DNA of 64,000 bases from NCBI RefSeq assembly GCF_002127325.2, contig NC_035448.2, forward strand, positions 90,162,546 to 90,226,545. Direction: 5' to 3'. Origin of the DNA: Helianthus annuus. Taxonomy: Eukaryota > Streptophyta > Magnoliopsida > Asterales > Asteraceae. Below are positions 9,872-21,614 of the stretch, in pieces. A program made the translations under genes and the position numbers. The notes beneath the pieces are model-generated. The model saw only the letters and a program-made list of their open reading frames with translations, was not told the DNA's origin and searched no databases. Numbering within the stretch: position 1 is the stretch's first letter; every line of letters begins with the position of its first letter.

Positions 9872-10212
9872 ATGCACATCGTTTTGGACTTTGCACACTG
9901 TTACGAGCCCAATCTTTTGGGCTGCATACTTGGACCATATTTACGTGACCGTTATTGATCTGCCATGATTATACGTGTATGCTATGGTCACTACTTGTGT
10001 ACAATACGTGTAGAATATACGTGCACTACTTGAATATGAACCTGACTTGTATGGTAACCATGGTAGGACGTGGTTGACCACCCTATAGCTTGACCGACTT
10101 TCTGTGTATCTGCCGAGCAAACCAAGGTGAGTTCACACAGCCAAGGCATGGGATTCCCGGGTTGGGAATGGGTTGGAAGGTTTGAAATGGATAATTACTT
10201 GTACTTTTTTTT

Positions 10213-10228
10213 GGGTAAAGGGATACCC
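10213..10228 (-). other. L1b 3'-terminal stem-loop before the A tail
   Basis: On the minus strand GGGTA pairs with TACCC directly upstream of the poly(A). Equivalent hairpins occur in L1d and L1c. In LINEs that need their own 3' end for reverse transcription, such a hairpin is the recognition site for the reverse transcriptase. Confidence 0.6.
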
Positions 10229-10421
10229 CGATGAATTTTATTGAAAAACAAAAAAAAGCACAAGGGTGTGTCAAAACAACATACCAACTAGACTTGACAT
10301 GCCAAGCCTAGGACACCACACAACACAATCCAAAACCAAAACACACTAACAACACAACCAAAACAAAAGACAGCCAAGACAAAGCACAAAAGCCGACTCC
10401 ACACCAAGACCCGAAGACCTA

Positions 10422-13400
10422 CTAGCCCGGATCCACTAAGTCGTAGTTACTATCTTCAATCTGCCAATCCTTGAAAATCCGTTCCCTAGCCGAATTCACA
10501 CGAAATCTGAAGCCCATCAGCCGCAACCGAACCACGCCTATAATCTTCTCAACAAGTTGGTCGACCGTCCTCTTGTTATTATTGAACAACCTGTTATTCC
10601 TTTCTTGCCAAATGAAATACGAGGCTGCTGCTATCACCAACTTACACACAATATGATCAACATTTTTCGATCGTGAGTGTTGCTCCACCCACGTTAGAAT
10701 TGACAACCAAGTAATATCCACATTCGTCAAGTTTACCTTCAGCTTCACTTTACTCCACACTTGGGCCGAGAAGTTACATTGGAAAAATAAATGGTCACGA
10801 CTATCCCGGTCAAAATTGCAAAGCGGACAACACATAAGGTTAAGATTTGTTTGACTACCTGCTTCCCAAACTGCCATCATATCCTGTGTCTTTAACTTAT
10901 TTTTAAACGCCAACCACATATGAAACGCATGCCTAGGAATACATTGAGAAAACCAAACCATGTTTGCCCATAAAGCTTGATGCTCTCTGCTTCGAATAGT
11001 GTTCCAAACATGCGCCGATTTAAACTCACCTTTCTTGCCATCCAAGTCATTCCAAACAAGCCGGTCCACTGCATTAGGATCTAAAGTTGGAACCGTTATA
11101 GTGATTAAGACCGGGAACAAATCCAGCCACGCTTGAGGCCATTTCCAATTCCCATTCTGATCAATAACCTCCGCAACCGACGTCTGAAGGTTAAACCCAG
11201 CATTAGTGATGTGCCTTGGAGTTATAAACGACCTAAGCGGGCTGACCGTACACCACATATCACTCCACACATTAGTTTGTAACCCATTCTTTAAAGAAGA
11301 TCAGATGTGAGGACGTATAATACTCCGGATAGACAAAATTTTCCTCCATCCCCAGCTCATACTCCCCCTACAAGGAACTTCCCAAAAATTCCTACCTTTA
11401 AGCTTGTACGTATGAATCCATCTCACCCAAATAGACTCACTATTGGTAATGATACTCCAAATATGGTTTGCCATAAGGGATTTATTAACATCCGAAATAT
11501 TTCGAATACCCAAACCACCTTCATCTTTAGGCAAACACACATCTTTCCAAGCAACCTTAGCACGAATCTTGCCATCCGAGCCCGCATTCCACAGAAAACG
11601 GCGAATTCTTTTTTCAAGCTCGATAATGACCCTAGCTGGGATGACAAAAACAGACGCCCAATAGATGTGCATAGAAGAAAGAACCGAATTGATAAGCTGC
11701 AACCGGCCCACAAAAGATAGTGACTTTGTCACCCAATTAACAATCTTTTTCTCCATACGCTGAATTAGGACTTCACAATCTTTGTATAACAATCTCGAGG
11801 AGATAAGGGGAACTCCAAGATACCTGACCGGAAGTAAACCCTCCTGAAACGGCATAATGCCAAGAATTTCCTGCCTGATCATAGGGGGAACATTACAGAA
11901 AAACACTGTACTCTTTGCTGGACTAGGGGCTAACCCTGAAATATTAGTAAACGTTTCCAGCGCTTTCTTTATTTTCCTCACCGAAACCACATCACCATGA
12001 ACAAAAATGAATAAGTCATCCGCAAACGATACATTAATAATTTTCTCCTTTGCTCATAGGGCATGGTATTTAAAAGAGCTGCTGGCCGCATGTCGCAACA
12101 AGAGGGATAAGACCTCCATAATTAACGTGAAAAGGTAAGGCGACATCGGATCCCCCTGCCTAAGCCCACGTTTCCCCCTAAAATACCCATGAAGATTTCC
12201 ACTAATACTTAATGAGTACGACACTGTGGTAACACACGTCATAATCCACTTTACCATTTTCTGATGAAGGCCAAAGCATGTGAGAATTAACTCCAAAAAA
12301 TCCCAGTTAACTGTATCATAAGCTTTCTGAATGTCAAATTTAAAAGCACATCTAGCTGGGCCTCTGTTCAGGTGATAATTATGCATCAATTCCTGCGTGA
12401 GGAGGATATTATCTGAAATGTTTCTACCCGGTACAAATGCAGACTGATTAATACTAACAAGAGCCCCCAAACATGTTTTCAACCGATCCGTAAGAATCTT
12501 GCTAATGCATTTATACAAAACATTGCAACAAGATATGGGTCTATAATCCACAACCGAATCCGGAATCTCTTTTTTTGGAATTAAAGCAAGTATCGTGTGA
12601 TTAACTTGATTAAGAAGTTTACTGTTTTCAAAAAACTGCAAAACAGCATTAGTCACCTCGTTACCAACAATATCCCAAGAATGCTTGAAAAAAGCCGACG
12701 TGTACCCATCCGGACCCGGGGCCTTATCCTCACCAATACTAAACATGGCTTGCTTGACCTCCTCCCGAGTAACTTGGCGGACCATGTGGTCCGCAACTTC
12801 ACTACTAAGCACATTAGTAAACAGATTGTCTAAATTAGGCACTTGAACCGGATTCTCAACACCCAAAAAATTCATGTAATGCGACACCATAGCATCAGCT
12901 ACATCATCACCTTCATATCTATTTCCCAAGGAATCCATAATACTATAGATTTTGGTTCTAGCATTTTTAACTTTAACCGTATTGTGAAAAAACTTTGTAT
13001 TTGAATCTCCCGCAAAAAGCCACTCGACCTTTGATTTCTGTTTTAAAAAACAGTCCTCATCATAAGCTGCTGACTGAAAATCCTTGAGGCATTGAGCCTC
13101 CAGTTGCCTCAGCCGAGAATCCAAAGGGTCCCGATCCACTTGAACATGAATATCATCTAGCTTTTTCCTCAAATCATTCACCTTGACATGCAAGTTCCCT
13201 TGGTCGAACAATATTTTTCTCAACTTTGGCTTTAAATTCCTCAGCTTCTTCACTATCGAAAGCATAGTAACACCCTCAATATTCTTCTCCCATTCAGATT
13301 TGACACTATCCTTAAATCCAGGTTTCGTGACAATAAAGTTTGGGAACTTGAAAGGCCTTGGTCGAAAACCATTATTGCTCAGCATTTTAAGAAAACACGG

Positions 13401-14093
13401 AGTATGATCCGACACACGAAAAGGATGAAACATAGCATAGGCTGAAGGATAATGGTCTAAAAACGTGACATTGCCCATAATTCTATCTATTTTCTTCAAC
13501 AAACCTGCACCACTCTTCGGCTTTTGATTCCAAGTATACTGGAGCCCATGAGCACTTATATCAATCAAATCAGCTTGATGAACACATTCATCAAATTCCC
13601 GCATGCCAATAGATTGTTTAGAGGACCCATATAACGAATCTTCAAGGTTGAGAGCAGAATTAAAGTCGCCCATTACCACCCACGGCTTATCATGACAAAA
13701 CACTTTATGTTTGCATAAATCATTCCAAACCACTCTCCTATTATGATACTTATTTTCAGCATAGACAAACGAACAGAAAAGAACTTTCTTGCTGGTTTTA
13801 AAGAGAATTTGAGTGTGAATAATTTGGTCCGTTTGATAGAGAACCATAACATCAAGGTTGTCCGCATTCCACCCCAAAATAATTCTAGTTCCCCGACTAC
13901 AAACCCCACCATTTGAAGTCCAATTCCACTATCGAAAAACATACTTACAAACTTTATCCAACTTGCTAACATCAACATGTGATTCGAGAATAGCACACAA
14001 TTCAACATTATTGGCTGACATAAGATTTCGAACCTCAGCTTGTTTCAGGGGATGGTTCAAGCCCCTAACATTCCAACACATAAAACTATCCAT
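10422..14093 (-). pseudogene. L1b ORF2, endonuclease-reverse transcriptase with three stops
   Basis: Frame of 1223 codons from the ATG at 14091-14093, with no frameshift but three internal stops: TAG at 13929-13931 (codon 55), TGA at 12054-12056 and TGA at 11301-11303. Motifs in order: WNVRGLN and ILESHV, GDFN near codon 140 and SDHTPC near 228 (endonuclease); KAPGPDGY, IPKK, RPISCCN, QKAYDTV, GLRQGDPMSPYLF and FADD near codon 688 (reverse transcriptase); a zf-RVT zinc finger CCPLC...DHLFFQC near codon 1088. The second stop falls just before the catalytic FADD box. Long open sub-frames such as 12054-13877 are fragments of this one gene. Confidence 0.95.
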
Positions 14094-15651
14094 TGACAAC
14101 CTTGGAACCAGGAGTGCTTGCCCCCTCAGAAGAGTCTATGTGCCGTTCATTTGACATAAACTTCGCCATTTCAGTCGGAGTTACTTCCAAAATTTCATCA
14201 GCTACCTGTGACGTTTTATGCGGCTTCCCATTCATACCATCATTATTAACACCAGTATCCTCATACCCATCACCATAATCAGCATCTAATGCCTCAAAAG
14301 CATTGGATGTTTTAACGTTAGGCTCATTCACATGTGTACCAGAATCCTTCTTCGTACCCGAGGTACTCGCTCCCGACTTGTTCACTTTTTGTCTATACAC
14401 AAATTTTGCTTTCGGTTTCTTATTCATCACTCCAATCTTTGCAACCTTTCTATTATCTGTAATAAAACCATCAGCATCAACTACAACTTGTTTAGGAGTA
14501 ACATTCTGATTTTTCGGGCAATTTTGATCATTGTGGCCAAAAATACTACACGTCGCGCAGCGTTGTGGCTTCCACTCATACTCAACCTTGATTTTTTCCA
14601 TAGAAAACCCATCCTCATCAAGTTTCGGGATCGCAACAACTATATGGTCTTTGAGCTCATTATCCGCATTAACTTCAATCAAGGCACGAGCATAACTACT
14701 CCTACCCCAACTATGAGCACACATATCAGCTGTATAGCTATCCAATCTCTTTGGAACTCCAATTTTGGACGCCAGTAAACTTAATCCGTCATCAGTATAG
14801 ATTGAAATCGGAACATTATGGAGCTTAACCCATGTAGGAACCGATTTGATACCCTCTTTTTTTAAACTGATGGATGGAGACCATATATTAAGAAATAACG
14901 GCACTTTACGAATTAACCACGGCCCTCCCTCCAGCGCTTTATGCATACCTTCTTTAGAATCAAACTTAAAGAAAAAGAAGCCTTCCGAGTTCATCATGAT
15001 CTTAGAAAATCCAAACTTTGCCCAAACATTTTTAACGTAGTACTCGACAACCGGAAACGACAATCTATTCCCTAAAAAGTAACCAAAAAGAACATTATCA
15101 AACCTATCTTGTACCTTCTTAACAACCTCCTTTGGAATCACAACATCCGCCTCTTGGTGTGTTTCCGTATTCTCCAGCTTCCTAAAGTTCACTTCGGTCT
15201 TAGGCCTCGTGTTACTCTTCAACTTTTCAGCGTATGAAATTGGTTGCGCAGATTGGTTTGTCTTCTCCAATTGTTGACTATCCAAATCAGATCGACCAGA
15301 ATAGTTAACCTTCTCCAAATCATCAACAACTGGCTGAACCGGCTGAACTGGAACCGTAATCTTCACCAACTCATCGATGACATTGATAACCTTATGATCT
15401 TTCTGCACAACACCCCGACGAGGCATCAGAGGGTTTCCATCAATCTTAATCGGCTTACTAAACAAGGAGGATTTATTTCGCATATCCTGAACATTAACTG
15501 ACCCCTTGGAAGTAATGAGAACATCTTCATGCATCCGCTCCGAGAAAGACTGAAACCCTAATTCCTCCAAACTTGGATCACGATTACTTGCCATGCATAA
15601 AATAACGTTGAAACACAGCAAGACGACAAAGCATGCAAACCGAAACAGCAA
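14086..15651 (-). CDS. L1b ORF1, DUF4283 and CCHC protein
   Basis: Intact LINE ORF1 of up to 521 codons. The more likely start is the ATG at 15594 (M-A-S-NRDPSLEEL), because from there it aligns with the ORF1 of L1a; the 19 residues before it are hydrophobic leader-frame translation. DUF4283 core (NVWAKFGFSKIM, GPWLIRKVPLFLNIW, PTWVKLHNVP) and knuckle CATCSIFGHNDQNC (CX2CX4HX4C). The ORF ends AATGGATAG, within which ORF2 begins. ORF1 is preserved while ORF2 is broken. Confidence 0.9.
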   Translation of the reverse strand: MLFRFACFVVLLCFNVILCMASNRDPSLEELGFQSFSERMHEDVLITSKGSVNVQDMRNKSSLFSKPIKIDGNPLMPRRGVVQKDHKVINVIDELVKITVPVQPVQPVVDDLEKVNYSGRSDLDSQQLEKTNQSAQPISYAEKLKSNTRPKTEVNFRKLENTETHQEADVVIPKEVVKKVQDRFDNVLFGYFLGNRLSFPVVEYYVKNVWAKFGFSKIMMNSEGFFFFKFDSKEGMHKALEGGPWLIRKVPLFLNIWSPSISLKKEGIKSVPTWVKLHNVPISIYTDDGLSLLASKIGVPKRLDSYTADMCAHSWGRSSYARALIEVNADNELKDHIVVAIPKLDEDGFSMEKIKVEYEWKPQRCATCSIFGHNDQNCPKNQNVTPKQVVVDADGFITDNRKVAKIGVMNKKPKAKFVYRQKVNKSGASTSGTKKDSGTHVNEPNVKTSNAFEALDADYGDGYEDTGVNNDGMNGKPHKTSQVADEILEVTPTEMAKFMSNERHIDSSEGASTPGSKVVNG

Positions 15652-15840
15652 AAAACAAAAAAAGGCGGCAATGAAACGAAACAGAAACCCTAATCACAAA
15701 AGAAACGAAAATCCTAATTCCAACTTCAAAAGATTAGAAACCAGGGTAGAAGTCTAGAAACCTTACTCAGAAGGATCGACAACACCCCAATACCTAACCC
15801 AAATCAATCAAAATTAAGAATGAAAGATCAAGTATTAGGG

Positions 15841-16609
15841 TTTACGCTATTGCTAGACTATATACCATCGTCCTCAGGTTAGTCAGGACACTTACGTAAA
15901 ACCTACGTAAATTAGTATCTACCACTGCCTCCCGGGTCGGGAGGACACTTACGTAAAACCTACGTAAACTCATACCTACTACTGTCTTCCGAGTCGGAAG
16001 GACACTTACGTAAAACCTACGTAAACCCCACGCGTACCACTGTCCTCGGGGAAGGGCACTCACGTAAAACCTACGTGACCTTGTACGTATACCTGTTCTC
16101 GGGCTAAGAAGAACACTCATGGTTATAGATAGTCTAGTAAGTATAAACATGGGAATCCCCCACTGGAATTAAATGTAATCATGGGAAACCCCCACTAGTA
16201 GTACATTCATACATGGGAAGCCCCCACTAAATGAACATACGTTTTGCTATTACGAACTTACTTTCTGTGAACTCGCTCAACTAGTTGTTGACTCTCTGCT
16301 GCATGCCTTGCAGGACCTTAGGTACTTATGGAGCTTGCACAGGGAGGAGCAGGTCGTTGTGGGACATGGATCATGGATGCCATGTTAAACGTTTAAACAC
16401 TTGAACTTATGATTTACTTTGGGTTTACATACTTATGCTTCCGCTACTCAAATTATGCTTTGTTTGGTTTGAACATCAATTGTATTGAGTTGGGTTTACG
16501 AACTACTATAATTATTATACACTATGTTCAATATGATTGGTGGCTTGATCCTGGTCATGTCACGCCTCCAAGCGGTGGTACTCCGCGTGTGGATTTTGGG
16601 GGTGTGACA
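15841..16609 (+). repeat. A 5' LTR, second part
   Basis: Continuation of the A LTR after L1b, carrying the hairpin array 15869-16226 and ending GGGGGTGTGACA at 16609, directly before the PBS. It matches 23190-23954. Confidence 0.95.
15869..16226 (+). repeat. Pentaloop hairpin array, A 5' LTR copy
   Basis: Four units of about 56-60 bp, each a variable hairpin followed by a stem of type TTACGTA/TACGTAA around AAACC, then three TGGG/CCCA hairpins with loops AATCC, AAACC and AAGCC. Same arrangement as in the 3' LTR (23215-23571). Confidence 0.85.
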
Positions 16610-16612
16610 GAT

Positions 16613-16630
16613 TGGTATCAGAGCCATTGG
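16613..16630 (+). other. A primer-binding site (initiator-Met tRNA)
   Basis: TGGTATCAGAGCCATTGG, three bases after the end of the 5' LTR. Confidence 0.95.
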
Positions 16631-16914
16631 TTATAGAGAACTTGGTTTTAATATGGGGAAAACGTTTTTATTAAAACCAGACTATAACCAGAACAGTGCT
16701 TTCAACGATCCATAACGACGCTTCGCTCCACGTGCAAGACTCAACATCCTAGGTAATATGGTTTATGTTTATTGCCTACATGCTAGAATTACATAGAACT
16801 TTGCTCGTAGTATGCTTAGATACACACGACCCTATTGCATGAGAACACCTATGTGCTTACACTCTTCTGTCATCGTACTACTCGCGAACCATTCTCACTT
16901 ATGCTACTTTTACT
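16631..16914 (+). other. A leader between PBS and gag
   Basis: About 285 bp without an ORF; homologous in outline to the D leader 52043-52304 and, inverted, the C leader 36873-37166 (phrases such as AACCAGACTATAACC). Confidence 0.7.
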
Positions 16915-17014
16915 ATGAAGATCATGTCTGGACGTGTTAACATGACTCAAGCCCAGTTGACGGCTCTCATTAACGAACAAGTTGCTGCGGCACTTGCAGC
17001 CGCACAAGCAGGAG

Positions 17015-17109
17015 GTATATCCTGTAGTTATAACTCACACTAGGATCTTTAGGTCCTACACTCCTAGACCAACTCTTGTGTTTAACTTTGCCCTATTCGT
17101 ACACAATAG
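17015..17109 (+). other. Putative intron in A gag (95 bp)
   Basis: GT at 17015 and AG at 17108-17109. Joining the flanks in phase 1 gives AQAGGQHAPQPVCTFKNF, which aligns with C gag. Unspliced, the first frame stops just inside. D has an intron at the same place and phase. Confidence 0.75.
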
Positions 17110-20100
17110 GTCAACACGCACCGCAACCAGTTTGCACTTTCAAGAACTTCATGGACTGTCGTCCAAGTACGTTCAGTGGTACGGAAGGAACAGTGGGACT
17201 ACTCCATTGGTTTGAGAAGCTCGAGTCAGTATTCGAGATGTGTGAATGCCCTGAGGCTCGCAGGGTCAAGTACGCCACTAGCACGTTAGAAGGAATTGCG
17301 CTAACTTGGTGGAATGCGCAAGTTCAGATTTTAGGGTTGGCAGCTGCTAACGCCACCCCTTGGAACGATTTTAAGGAACTGATCAAGCAAGAATACTGCA
17401 CGCGTGATGACATCCACAAGTTGGAAGTGGAGCTTTATCACCTGAAGATGACGGGGTCAGAAATCGAAGCTTACACGAAACGGTCGAACGAACTGGCTAT
17501 CTTGTGTCCAACTATGGTGGACCCTCCAATTAAGCGCATTGAGTTGTACCTCAAAGGTCTAGCGCCAGAAATCCAGAGCCACATGACATCGGCTAACCTC
17601 GACAACATCCAGGATATTCAGCGACTCGCTCATCGTCTCACTGATCAGGTAGTGGATCAGGACAAGCTACCCAAACGTATCAGCGCTACTACTGCTACCA
17701 CATCAGCCGCTACTCCTGCTACCCCCAGTGACAACAAAAGAAAGTGGGAAGGGGATTCTAGCAAGGGTTCAGCAACAGTTCAGTCTCAGGCTCAGCAGCA
17801 GAAGACTGACCATTACCAGAGTCCTAGTCAGCAGTCTTCTGGTAGTCGTGGACAGAGAAGATATCAAGGATTTCACCCCAAGTGTCACAACTGTAACAGG
17901 CACCATAGCGGCCAGTGCAACAAGGGTCGTTGCCAAAGGTGTCTCAAGATGGGCCACGAGGCCAAAGACTGTAGGAGCCCACGGCCTGCGAATCAAAACC
18001 AGCAACCGCAACTACCAGCTCCACAGAACCAGCAACAGCAGCAACAGCGAGGCAACAGGGGATGCTTTCAGTGTGGTGCTGAAGGCTATTTCAAACGTGA
18101 TTGCGCTCAATTGAACCCGAACTAGAACCGCAACAACAACAATCACCAGCGCAACGGGAACAACAACAACGGCAACGAAGCTAGGGGTTGTGCTTTCGTG
18201 CTGGGTCAGGGCGACGCAAGGAATGATCCCAACGTAGTTATGGGTAAGTTTCTTCTTGACGACTTTTACGTTACTGGTTTGTTTGATTCGGGTGCGGATA
18301 CAAGTTATATGTCTTTGAAAGTTAGCCAAATGTTAAAACGTGCACCCACGCTTCTGAACACTAAGCACGTCGTAGAGTTAGCTAATGGTAAGAGTCTAGA
18401 GGCCACACACATAGTTCAGGGTTGTAACCTTATCCTCGCAGGTCAGACTTTCTCCATCGACCTCATTCCTATAGTTCTGGGTAGCTTTGATATCGTCATT
18501 GGCATGGATTGGTTGTCCAAGCAGCAAGCAGAGATCCTATGTAAGGAGAAGATCATTCGTATACCTCGTTCTGGTCAGGAACCTCTCGAAGTTCAAGGCG
18601 ACAAGAGTGGTGCTGTGGTTGGCATCATCTCCTTTCTAAAGGCTCAAAAGTGTTTACGCAAGGGCCACACTGCCATGCTGGCACTTGTCACCGATGCATT
18701 AGCAAAAGAAAAGAAGTTGGAAGATATTCCAATAGTTCGTGACTTTCCTCAAGTGTTTCCAGAGGAGTTACCTGGTCTACCGCCTCATCGCCAGGTCGAG
18801 TTTCAAATCGAGCTAGCACCAGGAGCAGCACGAATAGCACGTGCACCGTATCGATTAGCTCCATCAGAGTTGGAAGAACTCTCTACGCAACTACAAGAGC
18901 TCTTGGATAAGGGCTTTATTCGACCTAGCTCTTCGCCTTGGGGAGCCCCAGTACTATTTGTGAAAAAGAAGGATGGTACCTTCCGTATGTGCATTGACTA
19001 CCGTGAACTGAACAAGGTGACGGTGAAGAACCGTTATCCTCTTCCGCGTATTGACGACTTATTCGACCAGTTGCAAGGGTCGTGCTACTACTCCAAGATA
19101 GACTTGAGGTCAGGTTACCATCAGCTGAGAGTCCGGGATGAGGACGTCTCCAAAACAGCATTCAGAACTCGCTACGGCCACTACGAGTTCCTAGTCATGC
19201 CATTCGGGTTAACGAACGCACCGGCAGTCTTCATGGATCTTATGAACAGGGTGTGCAAACCCTACCTGGATAAGTTTGTGATTGTTTTCATCGACGACAT
19301 TCTGATCTACTCCAAGAGTCAGGAGGAACATGACAGCACTTACGGCTTATCTTGGAACTTCTTCGAAAGGAACAACTGTACGCCAAGTTTTCCAAATGCG
19401 ACTTCTGGCTTCGTGAAGTCCACTTTCTAGGCCATATGGTAAACAGGGATGGGATTCATGTCTATCCATCCAGGTAGATTCGATCAGGAACTGGCCTGCA
19501 CCGCGTACACCAACGGAAATACGCTAATTCTTGGGTTTGGTGGGTTATTACAGACGATTCATTAAAGATTTCTCAAAGATTGCACAGCCGCTTACGCTAC
19601 TGACACAGAAGGGTGTCACCTACCGTTGGGGAAATACTCAGGAAACTGCTTTTCAGCACTTAGAGGATAGACTTTGCAGTGCACCTATCCTCTCATTGCC
19701 AGAGGGCACGGACGATTTTGTGGTCTATTGTGATGCATCGATACAGGGGCTTGGTTGTGTATTGATGCAACGGGATAAAGTTATTGCTTACGCTTCGCGC
19801 CAACTCAAGGTTCACGAACGGAACTACACGACGCACGACTTAGAGCTGGGAGCTGTTGTTTTCGCACTTAAGATATGGCGACACTACCTGTACGGTACCA
19901 AGTGCACTATCTACACCGATCACAGGAGTCTTGAGCATATCTTCAAGCAGAAGGAATTGAACATGCGTCAACGTCGATGGGTTGAACTACTGAACGATTA
20001 CGAATGCGCTATCAAGTACCACCCAGGCAAAGCCAACGTTGTGGCTGACACTCTCAGTCGAAAGGACACTCTACCTAGACGCGTGCGAGCACTACAGCTT

Positions 20101-21604
20101 ACTATTCAATCCAGTCTTCCTGCACAGATACGAGATGCTCAGGTAGAAGCACTGAAACCAGAAAACGTAAGGGCTGAAGCCTTTCGTGGCTCGAGGCAAC
20201 GATTGGAACAGAAGGAAGACGGCGACTACTATGTAACGGGGCGTATTTGGGTCCCATTATATGGCGGTTTACAAGAACTCGTGATGGATGAAGCACACAA
20301 ATCTCGCTACTCGGTACATCCAGGGTCGGATAAAATGTACCACGACATCAGGACTACGTATTGGTGGCCTAGCATGAAGGCCCACATTGCCACTTATGTC
20401 GGCAAATGCTTGACTTGTGCAAAAGTCAAGGCAGAATATCAGAAACCAGCAGGCTTACTTCAGCAACCAAAGATACCACAGTGGAAATGGGAGGAAATTT
20501 CCATGGATTTTGTTACAAGCCTACCTAGATCCCAGCGTGGGAACGATACTATTTGGCTGATCGTGGATCGACTCACCAGGTCTGCTCACTTCTTGGCAAT
20601 CAAAGAAACAGACAAGTTCTCCACGTTAGCAGGCATATACTTGAAAGAAGTGGTCTCAAGGCACGGGGTGCCCACCTCTATCATTTCGGATCGAGATGCA
20701 CGATTTACATCAGAGCTATGGCAAGCAATGCATAAGGCTTTTGGCTCTTGATTAGACATGAGCACGACTTATCACCCTCAGACGGATGGGCAGTCTGAGC
20801 GCACGATTCAAACTCTAGAAGACATGCTTCGAGCATGTGTTATCGATTTCGGCAACAGCTGGGAAAAGCATCTCCCTTTGGTGGAGTTCTCATACAATAA
20901 CAGTTATCACACCAGCATTCAAGCTGCTCCATTCGAGGCATTGTACGGGCGTAAATGCCGGTCACCTCTCTGTTGGGCAGAAGTGGGGGATAGTCAGATC
21001 ACGGGTCCAGAACTTATAGTGGACACCACGGAAAAGATTGCACAAATACGACAACGCATGGCGGCAGCTCGCGACCGTCAGAAAAGCTACGCGGATAAGC
21101 GTAGGAAGCCATTGGAATTTCAGGTTGGGGACCGGGTTTTACTCAAAGTCTCACCCTGGAAGGGTGTGGTTCGTTTTGGCAAACGGGGCAAGCTCAATCC
21201 GCGGTATGTCGGACCATTCGAAATCATAGAAAGAATAGGCAAAGTAGCCTACAGACTAAACCTACCAGCTGAACTCGGTGCAGTTCACAATGTTTTCCAC
21301 GTGTCGAATCTGAATAAGTGCCTGTCAGATGAGACCCTCATAGTTCCTCTGAAGGAACTCACTATCGACGAGCAGTTGCGATTCGTCGAGGAACCAGTAG
21401 AAATCACGGACCGGGATGTTAAGGTCCTCAAAAACAAGAGAATCCCTCTTGTTCGAGTTCGTTGGAACTCCCGTCGTGGCCCAGAGTTCACCTGGGAACG
21501 AGAAGATCAGATGAAAGAAAAGTACCCCCAATTGTTTGTGACCAGTACAACTACTACTGAGGCTGAAGCTACCACGGAATTTCGGGACGAAATTCCAGAT
21601 CAAC

Positions 21605-21614
21605 GGGGGGAGGA
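21605..21614 (+). other. A polypurine tract (outer)
   Basis: GGGGGGAGGA directly before TGTGACACCCC at 21615, priming site for plus-strand DNA. It lies inside the pol frame. A second candidate, GTTGGGGATAA, precedes TGTGACAACTCG at 21708. Confidence 0.85.

Larger units (their letters stand above)
8637..10204 (+). repeat. A 5' LTR, first part
   Basis: Begins TGTGACACCCC at 8637, directly after TSD GTCAA; a second TGTGACA at 8730 is the LTR start used by related elements. It contains site II motifs (TGGGCC at 8909, GGCCCA at 8958), a telobox AAACCCTA at 9034-9041 followed by a CT repeat, and the CG-rich motif array 9649-9871. It is cut by L1b after 10204. Confidence 0.95.
10205..15840 (-). mobile_element. 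L1b: near full-length LINE inserted in A 5' LTR
   Basis: Boundaries come from comparison with the uninterrupted LTR copy at 23161-23215: host sequence stops at GTAC 10204 and resumes as TTACGC at 15842. In minus-strand order it contains the 5' UTR (15840-15652), ORF1 (15651-14086), ORF2 with three stops (14093-10422), the 3' UTR and a tail of eight A (10212-10205) preceded by TTTACCC. At most 2 bp of target duplication can be recognised. Confidence 0.95.

Noticed and set aside
15842..16150. ORF with a repeated RRFYVSVLP phrase (also 23187-23465)
   Set aside because: It is the antisense translation of the tandem hairpin array; frame and length follow from the repeat unit, and A and C do not preserve it.
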